Below, piece after piece: positions 58,111-64,000 of a DNA stretch of 64,000 nt; the first letter of the stretch is position 1, and every line of letters begins with the position of its first letter. The notes beneath the pieces were generated by a model, which saw only the letters and a list, made by a program, of their open reading frames with translations, was not told where the DNA came from and did no database searches. This DNA is from Solea solea (Eukaryota > Chordata > Actinopteri > Pleuronectiformes > Soleidae), in assembly GCF_958295425.1 (NCBI RefSeq), contig NC_081149.1, positions 7,569,654-7,633,653 of the forward strand, read 5' to 3'. Position numbers and translations under genes: made by a program.

Positions 58111-60310
58111 TGGACACCCACACAGTTTACAGAGTTACTTCCAACCAGCCATTAATCTGTGGATTATTCTGGATTTATGGAAGAACTGTCCAAAAAAACT
58201 CTCTCTACTCTCAACTTTGCAAAGAATTTCCATCCATCCAACTACTGAAAATTACACAATTTGAAGATACTCAATACTTCACTCCTTAACTTTACAGGTG
58301 CCGTTGTTGCATGACTGTTGCTAAAATTAAACAACTCAACAAAAAGAGTAGTTGTTTTTTTCCCTCCTCTCTCATCTGAAACAGCGTGTTTAAAAGCTTC
58401 AGGCTTCCGTCTGTGAACGACTCCACAAATAAACTCCGCTCCCCCTGAAGAGATCTGAGGTTTCATTTGCACGTGTGGTAAAAAATAAGCCTTGTTTGAT
58501 TGTAATGCTTGCGCTATGAGACTCAATTCCCACCACATCTATTTTCATCCAAGGCATTTTTTTTCCCCTTTCAGAAAATATGTCGATCAGTCAAAACAGC
58601 GTGAGGATTTGCCAAGACAGTCTGGGATCCTTTGCGTCAAGTTGTGGAATGATGTGTTCACGAGCACGAAAATAAAGCCTGGATATTGAAAGAACAGTTA
58701 ATTTTGATTTTAAAACTCTGTCTCTGTCTCCATCCCTCTCTTATACACACACACATACACGCGACCAGAATAACAAACTGATATGATGTTGCTAGGAAAC
58801 AGGTTCTTCAAACATTCAAACACTTCAATTACAATATAGTTCTCCATTTTTAGAGTAAATCAGCAGGAACACATAAATAGAAAACACTGTGAACTTCTTC
58901 CATCTGACAGAATTATGTTTTTTAAACACTGCGCTAATGTGGAGTGTGAAGGTGACAGCGGGCTCTCACTCCACACTCCAATACAATATGGCAGTGCATA
59001 CATAGTAATTAATAGTGCAGACATCACTGTCGTGTGCAGCATGAAAGACATTGTGACGTCTGTAAGCATTCTAATGAAAAAAGTTGATTTTTTTAATCGG
59101 TTTAGTCACGGTTGTCAATGTCTAATATCAACCTTCAGCTCCAATCGTAGCCGAGGGTGTCCATGACAAGAGCCGAACTTCACTACAATACTGCACACCA
59201 GACACTTGGGTTTTAACTTTAATTGCACATTTGGTCAAGCACTAGAACACAACAGGTGAAGAGACAGCGTCAGTCGCGACAGCTCAAACCGAATCCCTCC
59301 ATTCAATAGCTTGTGAAAGGACCAGCCGTCTCCTGCAGATCGGCATACTGACAGACTTGAACAGCGGCCTGGTGTGAAATTATTTCCAACCCGGATCCTC
59401 CCGGGTGCTTCCCAATTGTGTTTCACAGTTTATACTTCCTCGCCGAGTGGTACAACGGCTGAGCGAGAGCTATTTGAAATCAAGCAATAAAGGGCAATTT
59501 TTCCACACACTCGGGGAAAATAAAAGAAGAGCCTGAACTTTTGTTTTGAAGCCCCCCCGGAATTGTGATTTTGGCTGGCACCATGGGGATGTGTGAGCTG
59601 TTTGGACTTATTTTAAGTGAAAAGAAGAAAGATGCAAAACCAGTACGTGCAATTCGATATTGGTAGACACTTAAAATGGAACCATGCGGGATTTCTACCC
59701 TAACATACCAGCTTCTGAGTCATTGTAACAGTTTAATGTCTTTCTAATGGAGCTGTCTCCACTCCCCCTACTGTCGGTTAGCAGATAAACTGCCGAGCAT
59801 AATCCTCGGAATCAGGAGGTCTCGTGAAGTTGAGACTTTGCGACAGTGAGGATAAAGTGCTAGACAATGGATGTATGGATGTTCACAGTGGCGTCGTTTA
59901 AATATGTACTCCAAAACTGTAGGGGGAGCTCTGTAGAGAAAATAGTTCTGCTTTAAGGTTGTGACATCGGATGTAATGGTATCGATTCATCCCTAGTAAA
60001 CGCACAAGTCAGGGCTCCTCCTGGTGAAAGACCATGTAATAGGGCTGTTACTTTTTAAAATAATCACATTTTAATTCATTTATAATGGCCACCCCCCTCG
60101 TGCTGCTCCTCTCAATTCTCCACAAATGTAACATTTTATTAAAATGTATAATTGTTACTTTATTAACAGTTCTGTTCGTGTTAGAGTAGTCATGACACTC
60201 AATAGAATAGGATGGAATAAACACTCTCTCAACAGGAACTAAGTGACGGAGTGAGGAGGAAGCTCCAACAGCTTTTAGCTCAAATGTAATAATGTTACAG
60301 TGGACTGTGG
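58111..60310. other. Upstream non-coding DNA, mostly unrecognised
   Basis: No gene seen. At 59,840-59,882 GAGGATAAAGTGCTAGACAA then TGGATGTATGGATG resembles the tail of a fish repeat. Confidence 0.4.
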
Positions 60311-60319
60311 TTGGTTGAC

Positions 60320-60605
60320 ATCAAATTCAAGGTCTTTCCAGGACCAATCGCCTCAAATTCAAGGGCCAAATGTGGTGACACAGCTAAAGATGGGAGGGCA
60401 ACTTGTAAGAATCTACGTAATCTACGTACATCAAGCAAGGGAGCAGTAGGTAAACAAACAAGGGAAACATTTTATCTAAATATCAACTTAACTTTTTTCT
60501 GCCCCAAAATTCAAGCACTTTCAGTGACCCATGTCTATTCAGAAGAATTTTGAAAAACTTTCAAGGGCCCTGAATTCTTTCTGAAGGACCCGTGAGGACC
60601 CTCCT
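60320..60605. repeat. Dispersed fish repeat, larger copy
   Basis: TCTTTCCAGGACCAATCGCC, GGGAGGGCAACTTGTAAGAA and an end at CTGAAGGACCCGTGAGGACC. Sister of 46,586-46,710. Confidence 0.65.
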
Positions 60606-61849
60606 TACATTATTTCCCAGAAACAAAAGTCTGTCAACCTGATTATTGAGTGCAGCTCTCTTTTTATTTAAGGTATCACCCACGGAGGAGAACATGCCCA
60701 GAGTGCACAGGTGACCCCTGGCACACAGATACTGTATTTATGAGTCAGGCTTGCATGTCCAAAGAGTTGTCGCTCCCGTTTTCGATGAAATCACGTTGTG
60801 TCACCGATCACTCGCGCAGTGTGAGCTCACGGTGACTGCACAGAAATCCTCCAACTCTGAATGTCATGTAGTGTGAACTTGGCGCCGACTACCATCCGTA
60901 AGACACTTGACAGTAATGATCTGAGTGGGTCACACCTCTTTTCTGTTCAGTCCTGTAAGTGGCACAGCACTTTTTCTTTACCCAGTTGGACAGATTGTGA
61001 CAGTCCAAAGCTGCTTTTACACCTGCGGTTCAGCCCTGAACTGTTTTTCGACGAGGAGCAGTGCATGTGGACTTTATAACGACGGAATCTAATGAACTGC
61101 CAAACGCTCGGTACAGAGGCTGTGTTATGTCTGGCCATGTCTCCATCCTGCTCCGAAAACCTAATGAAATATTTCGAGTGGGTTAAAAAAAAAAAAAACA
61201 TGTCTCACACAGACGCTCTCCAGTTGTGCACTGCATGTGGGAAAGGGCAACTGTCAACTGTAGGTAATCCACTGATGTCTGGACCATCGGGTGTGATTCA
61301 GAGAATCACTGTTCATATGAGAAGACAGCTCAAATAGAACACTCTGTGGCTTCAGCACTACGTATGTAACATGCGCGGCGTATGGTGATTTTTGTCAGAC
61401 AACGAACAACAGACTTGCTCGTACTTGTTCCGACGACAGAAAAAAACAGAGAATACTGTAGCTCGACTGAAAAGTGGGATTTGTAATATAAAATGAAATG
61501 AGCAGAGCGATGAAACCAGCTGACACCAAGCAGAATGCAAATAGGACGCAGTGTCATCATGACTATGCTGAACTGGTATACTGCAGCTCCACAACAGTTT
61601 TCAGTCATTGACCAAACACAGCATCTATGCAGCTTATCTTTAGAGCGTCATGGGATCGAGGATTATATTAGTAATATAATATAATAGATTAAAAATGGAG
61701 AAGAAAAAGGTACCACTGCTAACCAGCGCACAGCTATGCACTGGATTTGAATTGTTCCTGTTGCATGATTGCTCATATAAGTGCCGTGAAAATTAAATAA
61801 TAACTAATCAAACATACAGGATTACCAAATCAGGAAACTACAAACATAT

Positions 61850-62480
61850 TGATTGATTTGGTCTTTTCAATGGCTTTGTAACCATTGAGTAAAATATCAA
61901 CTGATACAGGCCTTATCCTTTAAATCCCCTTTAGTGTCATTTCAAATTGTTACTCCGCATTGATTAGGCAAATATGAGATATTCACTCACCGAGGAGTGG
62001 AATTCATAAATGAGTCTGCGCCAAGCTCATGATTCAAAATCCAATAAAGTCATGGAAGTGGAATAAAACAAAAATAAGTCACGCGATCACTTTCAATGTA
62101 ATTCCCGTTCCCTTTACTCTGAAGTAAAGCTCAGCTGTGGCAGCGTCTTGTGAATATAACACCACATCCCAACCACAATAAAAGCTCGAAAACCACATTC
62201 TGCTCATTTTAATCAAACATGTTTCACCTCCATTGTGCCATTCGCTGCGCAGAGAGCTTAGCGTGGACGACCGACTGGTGCGGGGTCAACAACTGTGGAC
62301 AGAGTGGCCCAAATCTACATGGCCTCGTTTGCAAATTCTCAATTAAAGTGGGAGTCCAGGCCGGTCAGCGGCAGTCTGAGAGGATAACAAAGATCAACAG
62401 GCTGCCTCTAATGATGAGTGCTCAGAGTATGTGCACGGCTGAGGCTCAGTGTGAGGGCTGCAACACTGGGGAGATGGAAT
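61850..62480. other. Complex non-repetitive stretch, candidate conserved element or 5' exon region
   Basis: High-complexity sequence without simple repeats, including TTTGCAAATTCTCAATTAAA and CTAATGATGAGTGCTCAG. On the minus strand it contains ATG AAT TCC ACT CCT CG followed by the donor GTGAGT (61,991-62,007), whose phase would fit exon 1. An 87-codon plus-strand frame here matches nothing. Confidence 0.3.
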
Positions 62481-62489
62481 AGGAAATGA

Positions 62490-64000
62490 GAAAGAGGTGA
62501 GATACTGACTGTTTAAATTATCTTTCAGAACACACAAATAGCAGATTCAACATAATTAAAAATATAAAATAAGCCATCGAGAGGTAGCGTTCTATACTGT
62601 ATGGATATTAAATAAAGCATGCAAATGACAAAAAATAGGTTGGTTAGTGTTAGCGTCTTTCAAATCCAAAATTGATCAGTCTTCAACACAGCATCTAAGG
62701 TTATCTTCCGTGGTTAAAAATAGACATGGTCGTGATTACAAGTATAAGTTCACATCGTGGTGGTCGCAGCCTGTGTTTAGGTTGCTATAGAAACCTCAGG
62801 TTCATACTATTACTTTTGGCTTCAGATGAAGCTTCACAATAAGAGTGATGAAAAAGAACAAAAAAAAAAAACAGCTTCTTGATTTTACCTGTGCCACGAA
62901 GCAAAAAACAAAAATAAAAACATTGGAAAGGATCAGACAAGATCCAGACCAGGCAACATAATCCACTTAAGACCAGTTTATTTTTCAAGAACACAAGGAC
63001 AAAGCAGACAAGTAAACACATGACATTATTCAAGACATTACAGAAAGTTGTAAGACAACGACAGAAAATAAACGGACATACGGTGCACATACAAATACAT
63101 GTTTACAGTACATTTACAAAAAGGCCTTACAGTGGACACACACGTATACAAATACAAGTACATACAGACAACTATGCGCGTACAGTAAGTGTACATAGAA
63201 AATAAAAGGTCAAAATGAGTATAAACACTCATTCTGTCAGTGTAACTAATTATCTTTACCTAAACTATGAAGAATTCATATTGACACAGCCACAGATCTA
63301 TGATTATGTGGATGCTATGAAAGGTGGATTTGGCAAATGTATGGCGACAATAAACAATTACTCCACTAACAGCTGACATAATCCATAATAGACCTCCATT
63401 GGTGCGAGTATTTGCGACGTAAATCACGTAACATTAAATAAAGATGGACGAGGACATTGATTCATTTTTTGTTTCTTTTATCTCTAATCGTTCCACAACC
63501 GTTGCTGTGTGTTTATGACCGTAACCATGACAACAAAGGTCCGCCAAAGTGACAGAAAAAAGAGTATTTAACACATACAGTACAAGTACAAGTACAAATA
63601 CACACAAATAGACACTCAAACGCATACATAAACGTGTAAAAAGGAAGTGGTTTGCAAAAAAGATGTATCACTCAAGTCAGAGAGAGAAGTGTGCTGTACT
63701 ATGTTGTTGAAGGAGACGTGAGGACATTAGAACCATGCGGCGTAAACCGATATACAAGAGAGCAGCATTTGTGATCCCCTCAGAGCCTGACTGTGCATGT
63801 AATAGCGAGGAGATGTTTCCTTTGGGGAGAGGCAGCTTGTGCATGGCCTCCTCACAGCAAGTCACAACTGTGGAATAAATGCCAGCCACATTAAAAACGC
63901 CGGTGACAAGAAATGATGAGCTGCAGCTTAAGCAGAGAGGAAAATAGATTAATAACAGACAAGAATTATTGCTAATGAGCATGTGATGCTAAATCCTCAG
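62490..64000. other. Upstream non-coding DNA, no gene recognised
   Basis: AT-rich. Compound ACAAGTACA / ACACAAATA microsatellite-like tracts at about 63,085-63,175 and 63,575-63,610. No exon recognised. Confidence 0.4.

Overview
The window looks like nuclear DNA from a ray-finned (teleost) fish. Its one recognisable protein gene is split into many short exons with canonical GT-AG introns, several of them only 68 to 100 bp. The rest is AT-leaning non-coding DNA full of microsatellites and of dispersed repeats typical of teleosts: L2/CR1-like LINE tails, a Tc1-like remnant and hAT-type miniature elements. No bacterial or viral gene cassette, CRISPR array, rRNA or tRNA was seen.

Gene region, 32,635-55,829, minus strand: baiap3 (BAI1-associated protein 3, Munc13/UNC13 family). 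I located 32 coding exons by reading conserved protein segments and checking each splice junction. The phases agree at every junction and give one open frame of 1,126 residues up to a TGA stop. It encodes a short N-terminal stretch, a C2 domain with a basic loop, a long helical MUN/MHD region and a C-terminal C2 domain. Only the extreme N-terminus is missing; it must lie upstream (higher coordinates) of 55,829, and a weak candidate is given at 61,991-62,007.

Downstream flank, 1-32,634: no protein gene recognised. It holds dispersed repeats, among them LINE tails near 16.1-16.7, 25.8-26.2 and 31.1-31.8 kb and a hAT-like miniature element with near-matching 8-bp target duplications at 18.7-19.1 kb. 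It also holds a nested repeat at 12.6-13.2 kb, an uninterrupted 24-unit CTG/CAG tract at 29.8 kb, and a local duplication (13.5-14.9 and 19.3-19.8 kb) whose copies share a GATA-like site and an identical 15-bp AP-1/NF-E2-like site.

Upstream flank, 55,830-64,000: first intron and/or 5' region of baiap3. Repeat tails are scattered through it, with two complex non-repetitive stretches (about 57.8-58.1 and 61.85-62.48 kb) that could be conserved regulatory DNA or 5' exons.

In other vertebrates BAIAP3 acts in dense-core vesicle trafficking and exocytosis in neurons and endocrine cells. All the acidic residues expected to bind Ca2+ are present in both fish C2 domains. I found no convincing new biological system; the best leads are the duplicated regulatory-looking segment, the CTG/CAG tract and the unresolved 5' end of the gene.
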